In this document: piece by piece, positions 11,476 through 24,126 of the stretch
How the letters are laid out: each line of letters opens with the position of its first letter
How positions within the stretch are numbered: the first letter of the stretch is position 1
DNA from: Melieria omissa
Taxonomy: Eukaryota > Arthropoda > Insecta > Diptera > Ulidiidae
Length of the DNA stretch: 64,000 nucleotides
Direction: 5' to 3'
Assembly (NCBI GenBank): GCA_963971225.1
Contig: OZ020267.1
Location: 84,371,648 to 84,435,647, forward strand
Notes under the pieces: generated by a model
Databases searched by the model: none
What the model saw: the letters and a program-made list of their open reading frames with translations, nothing else
What the model was told of the DNA's origin: nothing
Translations under genes and position numbers: made by a program

Positions 11476-12330
11476 GATTGTGCGTACTTAGGTTCCACAA
11501 GCATTTGATTGGTTATATAGATCAGAGGTGCATTCTTTCAATCAGTCGTTGTTGTGACAGCAACGAAGCAACACGTGTGGGGGCTGCGCGGATTTTTGTT
11601 TTGTTGCCTCAAGAAATTGTATGTATGAAAAAAAATTAGATGCTTTTGTTGTTGTAGTTTTTGTTTTGGCGATTGGTTGGCCTTTCGGCAATGACAAATG
11701 GGAACATAATATTTTTTTCACTTATAATTTTAAGGGTCAAGCGAAATGCACAATGTGCTTTCAACTAATTCAATTAATTAAATAATTTGTTTGCATTTTT
11801 TGGGCAACTTTACATGTATTGGTTTTTGCTTTTCCATAAGAATATTTTGGGCACCCCTGATATAGATGTATCATGTGGTCGATATCACTTTTCCACAACG
11901 AAATTCTCCTGCATTATCTGAGATAGCGAGAAGATTGACCCCATTTATGAAAGCTCAAAACTCCAGCTAGGTTTTAAGGTTATTATTTTTTCTATAAACC
12001 TAGAATCATCATATTTTACAAGCATTTTATCGATTATGCAGTAGGCAGCCATTTAATGTCACTTTTGCGCATCGATCTGTTCATGATTGCGGAATAGTAA
12101 TCAAATTATTGATTTAATTTGATAAAGCTGCAATCTCTAGCTACATTTTAAGGGGTTTTCTATTAACGTAACCCATACCGTTTCGAATCTATAAGCACTT
12201 TAGTGGTGAGTGTGTATTTTGTAATAGGCAGTTTTTCAATGTTATCCTTGCGCATCGATATGCTCATTATTCCTGAAGGATAATGAAAAGGTAGGGACCA
12301 ATATAGAAAGCATAAGACTCTGGCTAAATT

Positions 12331-12863
12331 TTAAGGGGTAAATTATTAATATGCACTTATGCATTTGGTGTTGACAAGCATTTTAGTGGTTGCACCCAAG
12401 TAGCAATTTTTTCAAAGTCACCGTTCCAAATCGATTTGCTTTCGAACCTTGGGGTATAGAAGGATGATTGATACCATTATAGAAAGCATACGAGTCTAGC
12501 TAAATAATAAGGCATAATATTATTAAAATCCGTTAACGGGTCGAGATTTTTCAAGCATTTTATCGATTTTGCAGTAGGCAGCCATTTAATGTCACTCTTG
12601 CGCATCGATCTGTTCATGATTGCCGAATAGTAATGAAATTATTGATTTAATTTGATAAAGCTGCTATCTCTAGCTACATTTTAAGGGGTTTTTTATTAAC
12701 GTAACCCATACCGTTTGGAATCTATAAGCACTTTAGTGGTGAGTGTGTATTTTGTAATTGGCAGTTTTTCAATGTTATCCTTGCGCATCGATATGCTCAT
12801 TATTCCTGAAGGATAATGAAAAGTTAGGGACCAATATAGAAAGCATAAGACTCTGGCTAAATT
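12331..12863 (+). repeat. 533-bp truncated monomer, copy 1 (HOR A1)
   Basis: A ~649-bp internal deletion joins CGGGTCGAGATTT of sub-repeat d to TTCAAGCATTTTATCG of sub-repeat b near 12541-12560. It lies directly after the SINE monomer. It also carries GTAATTGGCAG and GCTGCTATCTC variants shared by all 533-bp copies. Confidence 0.92.
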
Positions 12864-15800
12864 TTAAGGGGTCAATTATTTATATGCACTTATGCATTTG
12901 GTGTTGACAAGCATTTTAGTGGTTGCACCCAAGTAGCAATTTTTTCAAAGTCACCGTTCCAAATCGATTTGCTTTCGAACCTTGGGGTATAGAAGGATGA
13001 TTGATACCATTATAGAAAGCATACGAGTCTAGCTAAATCATAAGGCATAATATTATTAAAATCCGTTAACGGGTCGAGATTTAACAGCCATAATTTCGAT
13101 CATGCTGCCGGTGGGATATTTTTTTTATTTACCAAATTGGTGAAAGGTGGTCACTCTGGCTTAATTTTGACGCCATTTTGATTAAAGTGATTAGGCGTAC
13201 TTAGGTTCCACAAGCATTTGATTGGTTATATAGATCAGAGGTGCATTCTTTCAATCAGTAGTTGTTGTGACAGCAACGAAGCAACACGTGTGGGGGCTGC
13301 GCGGATTTTTGTTTTGTTTCCTCAAGAAATTGTATGTATGAAAAAAAATTAGATGCTTTTGTTGTTGTAGTTTTTGTTTTGGCGATTGGTTGGCCTTTCG
13401 GCAATGACAAATGGGAACATTATATTTTTTTCACTTATAATTTTAAGGGTCAAGCGAAATGCACAATGTGCTTTCAACTAATTCAACTAATTAAATAATT
13501 TGTTTGCATGTTTTTTGGGCAACTTTACATGTATTGGTTTTTGCTTTTCCATAAGAAGATTTTGGGCACCCCTGATATAGATGTATCATGTGGTCGATAT
13601 CACTTTTCCACAACGAAATTCTCCTGCATTATCTGAGATAGCGAGAAGATTGACCCCATTTATGAAAGCTCAAAACTCCAGCTAGGTTTTAAGGTTATTA
13701 TTTTTTCTATAAACCTAGAATCATCATATTTTACAAGCATTTTATCGATTTTGCAGTAGGCAGCCATTTAATGTCACCCTTGCGCATCGCTCTGTTCATG
13801 ATTGCCGAATAGTAATCAAATTATTGATTTAATTTGATAAAGCTGCGATCTCTAGCTACATTTTAAGGGGTTTTTTATTAACGTAACCCATACCGTTTGG
13901 AATCTATAAGCACTTTAGTGGTGAGTGTGTATTTTGTAATAGGCAGTTTTTCAATGTTATCCTTGCGCATCGATATGCTCATTATTCCTGAAGGATAATG
14001 AAAAGGTAGGGACCAATATAGAAAGCATAAGACTCTGGCTAAATTTTAAGGGGTCAATTATTAATATGCACTTATGCATTTGGTGTTGACAAGCATTTTA
14101 GTGGTTGCACCCAAGTAGCAATTTTTTCAAAGTCACCGTTCCAAATCGATTTGCTTTCGAACGTTGGGGTATAGAAGGATGATTGATACCATTATAGAAA
14201 GCATACGAGTCTAGCTAAATAATAAGGCATAATATTATTAAAATCCGTTAACGGGTCGAGATTTAACAGCCATAATTTCGATCATGCTGGCGGCGGGATA
14301 TTTTTTTTATTTACCAAATTGGTGAAAGGTGGTCACTCTGGCTTAATTTTGACGCCATTTTGATTAAAGTGATTGTGCATACTTAGGTTGCACAAGCATT
14401 TGATTGGTTATATAGATCAGAGGTGCATTCTTTCAATCAGTCGTTGTTGTGACAGCAACGAAGCAACACGTGTGGGGGCTGCGCGGATTTTTGTTTTGTT
14501 GCCTCAAGAAATTCTATGTATGAAAAAAAATTAGATGCTTTTGTTGTTGTAGTTTTTGTTTTGGCGATTGGTTGGCCTTTCGGCAATGACAAATGGGAAC
14601 ATTATATTTTTTTCACTTATAATTTTAAGGGTCAAGCGAAATGCACAATGTGCTTTCAACTAATTCAATTAATTAAATAATTTGTTTGCATTTTTTGGGC
14701 AACTTTACATGTATTGGTTTGTGCTTTTCCATAAGAACATTTTGGGCACCCCTGATATAGATGTATCATGTGGTCGATATCACTTTTCCACAACGAAATT
14801 CTCCTGCATTATTTGAGATAACGAGAAGATTGACCCCATTTATGAAAGCTCAAAACTCCAGCTAGGTTTTAAGGTTATTATTTTTTCTATAAACCTAGAA
14901 TCATCATAGTTTACAAGCATTTTATCGATTTTGCAGTAGGCAGCCATTTAATGTCACCCTTGCGCATCGATCTGTTCATGATTGCCGAATAGTAATCAAA
15001 TTATTGATTTAATTTGATAAAGCTGCAATCTCTAGCTACATTTTAAGGGGTTTTTTTATTAACGTAACCCATACCGTTTGGAATCTATAAGCACTTTAGT
15101 GGTGAGTGTGTATTTTGTAATAGGCAGTTTTTCAATGTTATCCTTGCGCATCGATATGCTCATTATTCCTGAAGGATAATGAAAAGGTAGGGACCAATAT
15201 AGAAAGCATAAGACTCTGGCTAAATTTTAAGGGGTCAATTATTAATATGCACTTATGCATTTGGTGTTGACAAGCATTTTAGTGGTTGCACCCAAGTAGC
15301 AATTTTTTCAAAGTCACCGTTCCAAATCGATTTGCTTTCGAACCTTGGGGTATAGAAGGATGATTGATACCATTATAGAAAGCATACGAGTCTAGCTAAA
15401 TAATAAGGCATAATATTATTAAAATCCGTTAACGGGTCGAGATTTAACAGCCATAATTTCGATCATGCTGCTGGTGGGATATTTTTTTTATTTACCAAAT
15501 TGGTGAAAGGTGGTCACTCTCGCTTAATTTTGACGCCATTTTGATTAAAGTGATTGTGCGTACTTAGGTTCCACAAGCATTTGATTGGTTATATAGATCA
15601 GAGGTGCATTCTTTCAATCAGTCGTTGTTGTGACAGCAACGAAGCAACACGTGTGGGGGCTGCGCCGATTTTTGTTTTGTTGCCTCAAGAAATTGTATGT
15701 ATGAAAAAAAATTAGATGCTTTTGTTGTTGTAGTTTTTGTTTTGGCGATTGGTTGGCCTTTCGGCAATGACAAATGGGAACATTATATTTTTTCACTTAT

Positions 15801-16908
15801 AATTTTAAGGGTCAAGCGAAATGCACAATGTGCTTTCAACTAATTAAATAATTTGTTTGCATTTTTTTTGGGCAACTTTACATGTATTGGTTTTTGCTTT
15901 TCCATAAGAAGATTTTGGGCACCCCTGATATAGATGTATCATGTGGTCGATATCACTTTTCCACAAAGAAATTCTCCTGCATTATTTGAGATAGCGAGAA
16001 GATTGACCCCATTTATGAAAACTCAAAACTCCAGCTAGGTTTTAAGGTTATTATTTTTTCTATAAACCTAGAATCATCATATTTTACAAGCATTTTATCG
16101 ATTTTGCAGTAGGCAGCCATTTAATGTCACTCTTGTGCATCAATCTGTTCATGATTGCCGAATAGTAATCAAATTATTGATTTAATTTGATAAAGCTGCA
16201 ATCTCTAGCTACATTTTAAGGGGTTTTTTATTAACGTAACCCATACCGTGTGGAATCTATAAGCACTTTAGTGGTGAGTGTGTATTTTGTAATAGGCAGT
16301 TTTTCAATGTTTTCCTTGCGCATCGATATGCTCATTATTCCTGAAGGATAATGAAAAGTTAGGGACCAATATAGAAAGCATAAGACTCTGGCTAAATTTT
16401 AAGGGGTAAATTATTAATATGCACTTATGCATTTGGTGTTGCCAAGCATTTTAGTGGTTGCACCCAAGTAGCAATTTTTTCAAAGTCACCGTTCCAAATC
16501 GATTTGCTTTCGAACCTTGGGGTATAGAAGGATGATTGATACCATTATAGAAAGCATACGAGTCTAGCTAAATAATAAGGCATAATATTATTAAAATCCG
16601 TTAACGGGTCGAGATTTAAGAGCCATAATTTCGATCATGCTGCCGGTGGGATATTTTTTTTATTTACCAAATTGGTGAAAGGTGGTCACTCTGGCTTAAT
16701 TTGGACGTCATTTTGATTAAAGTGATTATGCGTACTTAGGTTCCACAAGCATTTGATTGGTTATATAGATCAGAGGTAAACTCTTTCAATCAGTCGTTGT
16801 TGTGACAGCAACGAAGCAACACGTGTGGGGGCTCCGCGGCAGCCATTTATGTCACTCTTGCGCATCGATCTGTTCATGATTGCCGAATAGTAAGTAGAGT
16901 AGTAGACA

Positions 16909-17235
16909 GCCGCCGTGGCTCAGTTGGTTAGTGCGCGGCCCAAGCGAGTCGCATGCAGAGCGACGCTAGTTCGAATTCTGCATGTAGTAACACCAAAAAA
17001 AAATAACGGGGAACTCGTTTTCTCTTTCGGTGGCTGTCCTCTCAGCTGGAAATGGCAAACCTCTGAGAGTAAAAATTGCCTATGAAAAAGCTCCCAACCT
17101 GCCGTTCGGAACCGGCATAAAACTGTAGGTCCCTTCCACCCGCGTACAAAATTCGCACGCACAACACGGGTGGTTGCGGGAAGCTAGGCCTTAGTCTCGC
17201 GTAAGCGGGCTGTCGTGCCAATCAATTATTATTAT
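16909..17235 (+). mobile_element. tRNA-derived SINE, copy 2
   Basis: 327 bp, exactly 5760 bp downstream of copy 1 and with the same flanks on both sides. It was carried by the HOR A duplication. Box A and box B are intact. Confidence 0.82.
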
Positions 17236-18090
17236 GATTGTGCGTACTTAGGTTCCACAAGCATTTGATTGGTTATATAGATCAGAGGTGCATTCTTTCA
17301 ATCAGTCGTTGTTGTGACAGCAACGAAGCAACACGTGTGGGGGCTGCGCGGATTTTTGTTTTGTTGCCTCAAGAAATTGTATGTATGAAAAAAAATTAGA
17401 TGCTTTTGTTGTTGTAGTTTTTGTTTTGGCGATTGGTTGGCCTTTCGGCAATGACAAATGGGAACATAATATTTTCTTCACTTATAATTTTAAGGGTCAA
17501 GCGAAATGCACAATGTGCTTTCAACTAATTCAATTAATTAAATAATTTGTTTGCATTTTTTGGGCAACTTTACATGTATTGGTTTTTGCTTTTCCATAAG
17601 AATATTTTGGGCACCCCTGATATAGATGTATCATGTGGTCGATATCACTTTTCCACAACGAAATTCTCCTGCATTATCTGAGATAGCGAGAAGATTGACC
17701 CCATTTATGAAAGCTCAAAACTCCAGCTAGGTTTTAAGGTTATTATTTTTTCTATAAACCTAGAATCATCATATTTTACAAGCATTTTATCGATTATGCA
17801 GTAGGCAGCCATTTAATGTCACTTTTGCGCATCGATCTGTTCATGATTGCGGAATAGTAATCAAATTATTGATTTAATTTGATAAAGCTGCAATCTCTAG
17901 CTACATTTTAAGGGGTTTTCTATTAACGTAACCCATACCGTTTCGAATCTATAAGCACTTTAGTGGTGAGTGTGTATTTTGTAATAGGCAGTTTTTCAAT
18001 GTTATCCTTGCGCATCGATATGCTCATTATTCCTGAAGGATAATGAAATGGTAGGGACCAATATAGAAAGCATAAGACTCTGGCTAAATT

Positions 18091-18623
18091 TTAAGGGGTA
18101 AATTATTAATATGCACTTATGCATTTGGTGTTGACAAGCATTTTAGTGGTTGCACCCAAGTAGCAATTTTTTCAAAGTCACCGTTCCAAATCGATTTGCT
18201 TTCGAACCTTGGGGTATAGAAGGATGATTGATACCATTATAGAAAGCATACGAGTCTAGCTAAATAATAAGGCATAATATTATTAAAATCCGTTAACGGG
18301 TCGAGATTTTTCAAGCATTTTATCGATTTTGCAGTAGGCAGCCATTTAATGTCACTCTTGCGCATCGATCTGTTCATGATTGCCGAATAGTAATGAAATT
18401 ATTGATTTAATTTGATAAAGCTGCTATCTCTAGCTACATTTTAAGGGGTTTTTTATTAACGTAACCCATACCGTTTGGAATCTATAAGCACTTTAGTGGT
18501 GAGTGTGTATTTTGTAATTGGCAGTTTTTCAATGTTATCCTTGCGCATCGATATGCTCATTATTCCTGAAGGATAATGAAAAGTTAGGGACCAATATAGA
18601 AAGCATAAGACTCTGGCTAAATT
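18091..18623 (+). repeat. 533-bp truncated monomer, copy 2 (HOR A2)
   Basis: Same deletion junction as at 12541-12560, found here near 18301-18320. It follows SINE monomer 16399. Confidence 0.92.
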
Positions 18624-19757
18624 TTAAGGGGTCAATTATTTATATGCACTTATGCATTTGGTGTTGACAAGCATTTTAGTGGTTGCACCCAAGTAGCAAT
18701 TTTTTCAAAGTCACCGTTCCAAATCGATTTGCTTTCGAACCTTGGGGTATAGAAGGATGATTGATACCATTATAGAAAGCATACGAGTCTAGCTAAATAA
18801 TATGGCATAATATTATTAAAATCCGTTAACGGGTCGAGATTTAACAGCCATAATTTCGATCATGCTGGCGGTGGGATATTTTTTTTATTTACCAAATTGG
18901 TGAAAGGTGGTCACTCTGGCTTAATTTTGACGCCATTTTGATTAAAGTGATTAGATCAGAGGTGCATTCTTTCAATCAGTCGTTGTTGTGACAGCAACGA
19001 AGCAACACGTGTGGGGGCTGCGCGGATTTTTGTTTTGTTGCCTCAAGAAATTGTATGTATGAAAAAAAATTAGATGCTTCTGTTGTTGTAGTTTTTGTTT
19101 TGGCGATTGGTTGGCCTTTCGGCAATGACAAATGGGAACATTATATTTTTTTCACTTATAATTTTAAGGGTCAAGCGAAATGCACAATGTGCTTTCAACT
19201 AATTAAATAATTTGTTTGCATTTTTTTTGGGCAACTTTACATGTATTGGTTTTTGCTTTTCCATAAGAATATTTTGGGCACCCCTGATATAGATGTATCA
19301 TGTGGTCGATATCACTTTTCCACAACGAAATTCTCCTGCATTATTTGAGATAACGAGAAGATTGACCCCATTTATGAAAGCTCAAAACTCCAGCTAGGTT
19401 TTAAGGTTATTATTTTTTCTATAAACCTAGAATCATCATATTTTACAAGCATTTTATCGATTTTGCAGTAGGCAGCCATTTAATGTCACTCTTGCGCATC
19501 GATCTGTTCATGATTGCCGAATAGCAATGAAATTATTGATTTAATTTGATAAAGCTGCAATCTCTAGCTACATTTTAAGGGGTTTTTTATTAACGTAACC
19601 CATACCGTTTGGAATCTATAAGTACTTTACTGGTGAGTGTGTATTTTGTAATAGACAGTTTTTCAATGTTATCCTTGCGCATCGATATGCTCATTATTCC
19701 TGAAGGATAATGAAAAGTTAGGGACCAATATAGAAAACATAAGACTCTGGCTAAATT

Positions 19758-20771
19758 TTAAGGGGTCAATTATTAATATGCACTTATGCATTTGGTGTTG
19801 ACAAGCATTTTAGTGGTTGCACCCAAGTAGCAATTTTTTCAAAGTCACCGTTCCAAATCGATTTGCTTTCGAACCTTGGGGTATAGAAGGATGATTGATA
19901 CCATTATAGAAAGCATACGAGTCTAGCTAAATAATATGGCATAATATTATTAAAATCCGTTAACGGGTCGAGATTTAACAGCCATAATTTCGATCATGCT
20001 GCCGGTGGGATATTTTTTTATTTACCAAATTGGTGAAAGGTGGTCACTCTGGCTTAATTTTGACGCCATTTTGATTAAAGTGATTGTGCGTACTTAGGTT
20101 CCACAAGCATTTGATTGGTTATATAGATCAGAGGTGCATTCTTTCAATCAGTCGTTGTTGTGACAGCAACGAAGCAACACGTGTGGGGGCTGCGCGGATT
20201 TTTGTTTTGTTGCCTCAAGAAATTCTATGTATGAAAAAAATTAGATGCTTTTGTTGTTGTAGTTTTTGTGTGTATGCTTTTTTGTGTTGGCGATTGGTTG
20301 GCCTTTCGGCAATGTCAAATGGGAACATTATATTTTTTTCACTTATAATTTTAAGGGTCAAGCGAAATGCACAATGTGCTTTCAACTAATTCAATTAATT
20401 AAATAATTTGTTTGCATTTTTTTTGGGCAACTTTACATGTATTGGTTTTTGTTTTCCATAAGAAGATTTTGGGCACCCCTGATATAGATGTATCATGTGG
20501 TCGATATCACTTTTCCACAACGAAATTCTCCTGCATTATCTGAGATAGCGAGAAGATTGACCCCATTTATGAAAGCTCAAAACTCCAGCTAGGTTTCAAG
20601 GTTATTATTTTTTCTATAAACCTAGAATCATCATATTTTACAAGTGGTGAGTGTGTATTTTGTAATAGGCAGTTTTTCAATGTTATCCTTGCGCATCGAT
20701 ATGCTCATTATTCCTGAAGGATAATGAAAAGGTAGGGCCCAATATAGAAAGCATAAGACTCTGGCTAAATT
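19758..20771 (+). repeat. 1014-bp monomer variant, copy 1
   Basis: About 181 bp is missing: TTTTACAAG of sub-repeat b is joined to TGGTGAGTGTG of sub-repeat c at about 20644. The lost length is close to one sub-repeat. It carries the 16-bp insertion. The accidental frame at 20084-20389 lies in this unit and recurs with it. Confidence 0.88.
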
Positions 20772-21280
20772 TTAAGGGGTAAATTATTAATATGTACTTA
20801 TGCATTTGGTGTTGACAAGCATTTTAGTGGTTGCACCCAAGTAGCAATTTTTTCAAAGTCACCGTTCCAAATCGATTTGCTTTCGAACCTTGGGGTATAG
20901 AAGGATGATTGATACCATTATAGAAAGCATACGAGTCTAGCTAAATAATAAGGCATAATATTATTAAAATCCGTTAACGGGTCGAGATTTAAGAGCCATA
21001 ATTTCGATCATGCTGCCGGTGGGATATTTTTTTTATTTACCAAATTGGTGAAAGGTGGTCACTCTGGCTAATTTGGACGTCATTTTGATTAAAGTGATTG
21101 TGCGTACTTAGGTTCCACAAGCATTTGATTGGTTATATAGATCAGAGGTAAACTCTTTCAATCAGTCGTTGTTGTGACAGCAACGAAGCAACACGTGTGG
21201 GGGCTCCGCGGCAGCCATTTATGTCACTCTTGCGCATCGATCTGTTCATGATTGCCGAATAGTAAGTAGAGTAGTAGACA

Positions 21281-21607
21281 GCCGCCGTGGCTCAGTTGGT
21301 TAGTGCGCGGCCCAAGCGAGTCGCATGCAGAGCGACGCTAGTTCGAATTCTGCATGTAGTAACACCAAAAAAAAATAACGGGGAACTCGTTTTCTCTTTC
21401 GGTGGCTGTCCTCTCAGCTGGAAATGGCAAACCTCTGAGAGTAAAAATTGCCTATGAAAAAGCTCCCAACCTGCCGTTCGGAACCGGCATAAAACTGTAG
21501 GTCCCTTCCACCCGCGTACAAAATTCGCACGCACAACACGGGTGGTTGCGGGAAGCTAGGCCTTAGTCTCGCGTAAGCGGGCTGTCGTGCCAATCAATTA
21601 TTATTAT
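21281..21607 (+). mobile_element. tRNA-derived SINE, copy 3 (in HOR B)
   Basis: 327 bp with the same sequence, flanks and monomer position as copies 1 and 2. The host monomer lacks one T in CTCTGGCTAATTTGG near 21063. Confidence 0.82.
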
Positions 21608-22462
21608 GATTGTGCGTACTTAGGTTCCACAAGCATTTGATTGGTTATATAGATCAGAGGTGCATTCTTTCAATCAGTCGTTGTTGTGACAGCAACGAAG
21701 CAACACGTGTGGGGGCTGCGCGGATTTTTGTTTTGTTGCCTCAAGAAATTGTATGTATGAAAAAAAATTAGATGCTTTTGTTGTTGTAGTTTTTGTTTTG
21801 GCGATTGGTTGGCCTTTCGGCAATGACAAATGGGAACATAATATTTTTTTCACTTATAATTTTAAGGGTCAAGCGAAATGCACAATGTGCTTTCAACTAA
21901 TTCAATTAATTAAATAATTTGTTTGCATTTTTTGGGCAACTTTACATGTATTGGTTTTTGCTTTTCCATAAGAATATTTTGGGCACCCCTGATATAGATG
22001 TATCATGTGGTCGATATCACTTTTCCACAACGAAATTCTCCTGCATTATCTGAGATAGCGAGAAGATTGACCCCATTTATGAAAGCTCAAAACTCCAGCT
22101 AGGTTTTAAGGTTATTATTTTTTCTATAAACCTAGAATCATCATATTTTACAAGCATTTTATCGATTATGCAGTAGGCAGCCATTTAATGTCACTTTTGC
22201 GCATCGATCTGTTCATGATTGCGGAATAGTAATCAAATTATTGATTTAATTTGATAAAGCTGCAATCTCTAGCTACATTTTAAGGGGTTTTCTATTAACG
22301 TAACCCATACCGTTTCGAATCTATAAGCACTTTAGTGGTGAGTGTGTATTTTGTAATAGGCAGTTTTTCAATGTTATCCTTGCGCATCGATATGCTCATT
22401 ATTCCTGAAGGATAATGAAAAGGTAGGGACCAATATAGAAAGCATAAGACTCTGGCTAAATT

Positions 22463-22995
22463 TTAAGGGGTAAATTATTAATATGCACTTATGCATTTGG
22501 TGTTGACAAGCATTTTAGTGGTTGCACCCAAGTAGCAATTTTTTCAAAGTCACCGTTCCAAATCGATTTGCTTTCGAACCTTGGGGTATAGAAGGATGAT
22601 TGATACCATTATAGAAAGCATACGAGTCTAGCTAAATAATAAGGCATAATATTATTAAAATCCGTTAACGGGTCGAGATTTTTCAAGCATTTTATCGATT
22701 TTGCAGTAGGCAGCCATTTAATGTCACTCTTGCGCATCGATCTGTTCATGATTGCCGAATAGTAATGAAATTATTGATTTAATTTGATAAAGCTGCTATC
22801 TCTAGCTACATTTTAAGGGGTTTTTTATTAACGTAACCCATACCGTTTGGAATCTATAAGCACTTTAGTGGTGAGTGTGTATTTTGTAATTGGCAGTTTT
22901 TCAATGTTATCCTTGCGCATCGATATGCTCATTATTCCTGAAGGATAATGAAAAGTTAGGGACCAATATAGAAAGCATAAGACTCTGGCTAAATT
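22463..22995 (+). repeat. 533-bp truncated monomer, copy 3 (HOR B)
   Basis: The junction is near 22675-22690. It follows SINE monomer 20772 and precedes the first GAAACGAG monomer. Confidence 0.92.
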
Positions 22996-24126
22996 TTAAG
23001 GGGTCAATTATTTATATGCACTTATGCATTTGGTGTTGACAAGCATTTTAGTGGTTGCACCCAAGTAGCAATTTTTTCAAAGTCACCGTTCCAAATCGAT
23101 TTGCTTTCGAACCTTGGGGTATAGAAGGATGATTGATACCATTATAGAAACGAGTCTAGCTAAGGCATAATATTATTAAAATCCGTTAACGGGTCGAGAT
23201 TTAACAGCCATAATTTCGATCATGCTGGCGGTGGGATATTTTTTTTATTTACCAAATTGGTGAAAGGTGGTCACTCTGGCTTAATTTTGACGCCATTTTG
23301 ATTAAAGTGATTAGATCAGAGGTGCATTCTTTCAATCAGTCGTTGTTGTGACAGCAACGAAGCAACACGTGTGGGGGCTGCGCAGATTTTTGTTTTGTTG
23401 CCTCAAGAAATTGTATGTATGAAAAAAAATTAGATGCTTCTGTTGTTGTAGTTTTTGTTTTGGCGATTGGTTGGCCTTTCGGCAATGACAAATGGGAACA
23501 TTATATTTTTTTCACTTATAATTTTAAGGGTCAAGCGAAATGCACAATGTGCTTTCAACTAATTCAACTAATTAAATAATTTGTTTGCATTTTTTTTGGG
23601 CAACTTTACATGTATTGGTTTTTGCTTTTCCATAAGAATATTTTGGGCACCCCTGATATAGATGTATCATGTGGTCGATATCACTTTTCCACAACGAAAT
23701 TCTCCTGCATTATTTGAGATAACGAGAAGATTGACCCCATTTATGAAAGCTCAAAACTCCAGCTAGGTTTTAAGGTTATTATTTTTTCTATAAACCTAGA
23801 ATCATCATATTTTACAAGCATTTTATCGATTTTGCAGTAGGCAGCCATTTAATGTCACTCTTGCGCATCGATCTGTTCATGATTGCCGAATAGCAATGAA
23901 ATTATTGATTTAATTTGATAAAGCTGCAATCTCTAGCTACATTTTAAGGGGTTTTTTATTAACGTAACCCATACCGTTTGGAATCTATAAGTACTTTACT
24001 GGTGAGTGTGTATTTTGTAATAGACAGTTTTTCAATGTTATCCTTGCGCATCGATATGCTCATTATTCCTGAAGGATAATGAAAAGTTAGGGACCAATAT
24101 AGAAAACATAAGACTCTGGCTAAATT

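Larger units (their letters stand above)
10639..12330 (+). repeat. SINE-bearing monomer, type example (1692 bp)
   Basis: Normal satellite runs to GTGGGGGCTCCGCGG at about 11080. It then jumps to CAGCCATTTATGTCACTC (normally about 480 bp further on), continues to GCCGAATAGTAA, and gives way to the SINE. After the SINE the satellite resumes at GATTGTGCGTACTT, so about 120 bp up to GCTGCGCGG is present twice, once on each side. The other six monomers of this type start at 16399, 20772, 27509, 32721, 38926 and 43296. Confidence 0.88.
7104..12863 (+). repeat. HOR A copy 1 (5760 bp)
   Basis: Five monomer units in order: 1182, 1181, 1172, 1692 (SINE-bearing) and 533 bp (truncated). The next 5760 bp repeat the same order and lengths with only scattered substitutions, so the two copies are a recent tandem duplication. 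Visible differences include AGTAGCGATTTT near 8357 versus AGTAGCAATTTT near 14117, and ACCTTGGGG versus ACGTTGGGG near 14161. Confidence 0.93.
12864..18623 (+). repeat. HOR A copy 2 (5760 bp)
   Basis: Units of 1182, 1181, 1172, 1692 and 533 bp starting at 12864, 14046, 15227, 16399 and 18091. It is the same length as copy 1 to the base. The monomer after it (18624) belongs to a different type, with a 39-bp deletion, so the A pattern ends here. Confidence 0.93.
18624..22995 (+). repeat. HOR B (4372 bp)
   Basis: Four units: 1134 (39-bp deletion), 1014 (one sub-repeat lost), 1691 (SINE-bearing) and 533 bp. The same four-unit order recurs as the second half of HOR C: 29733-34412 with an hAT insertion and without its final 533-bp unit, and 41139-45520. 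Confidence 0.9.

Noticed and set aside
20084..20389. 101-codon plus-strand frame starting MCVLRFHK, repeated at 24453, 32033, 35870, 42608 and 46978
   Set aside because: It lies wholly in the satellite, is present only in monomers with one particular indel combination, and is broken by single-base run changes in the others. There is no recognisable domain.
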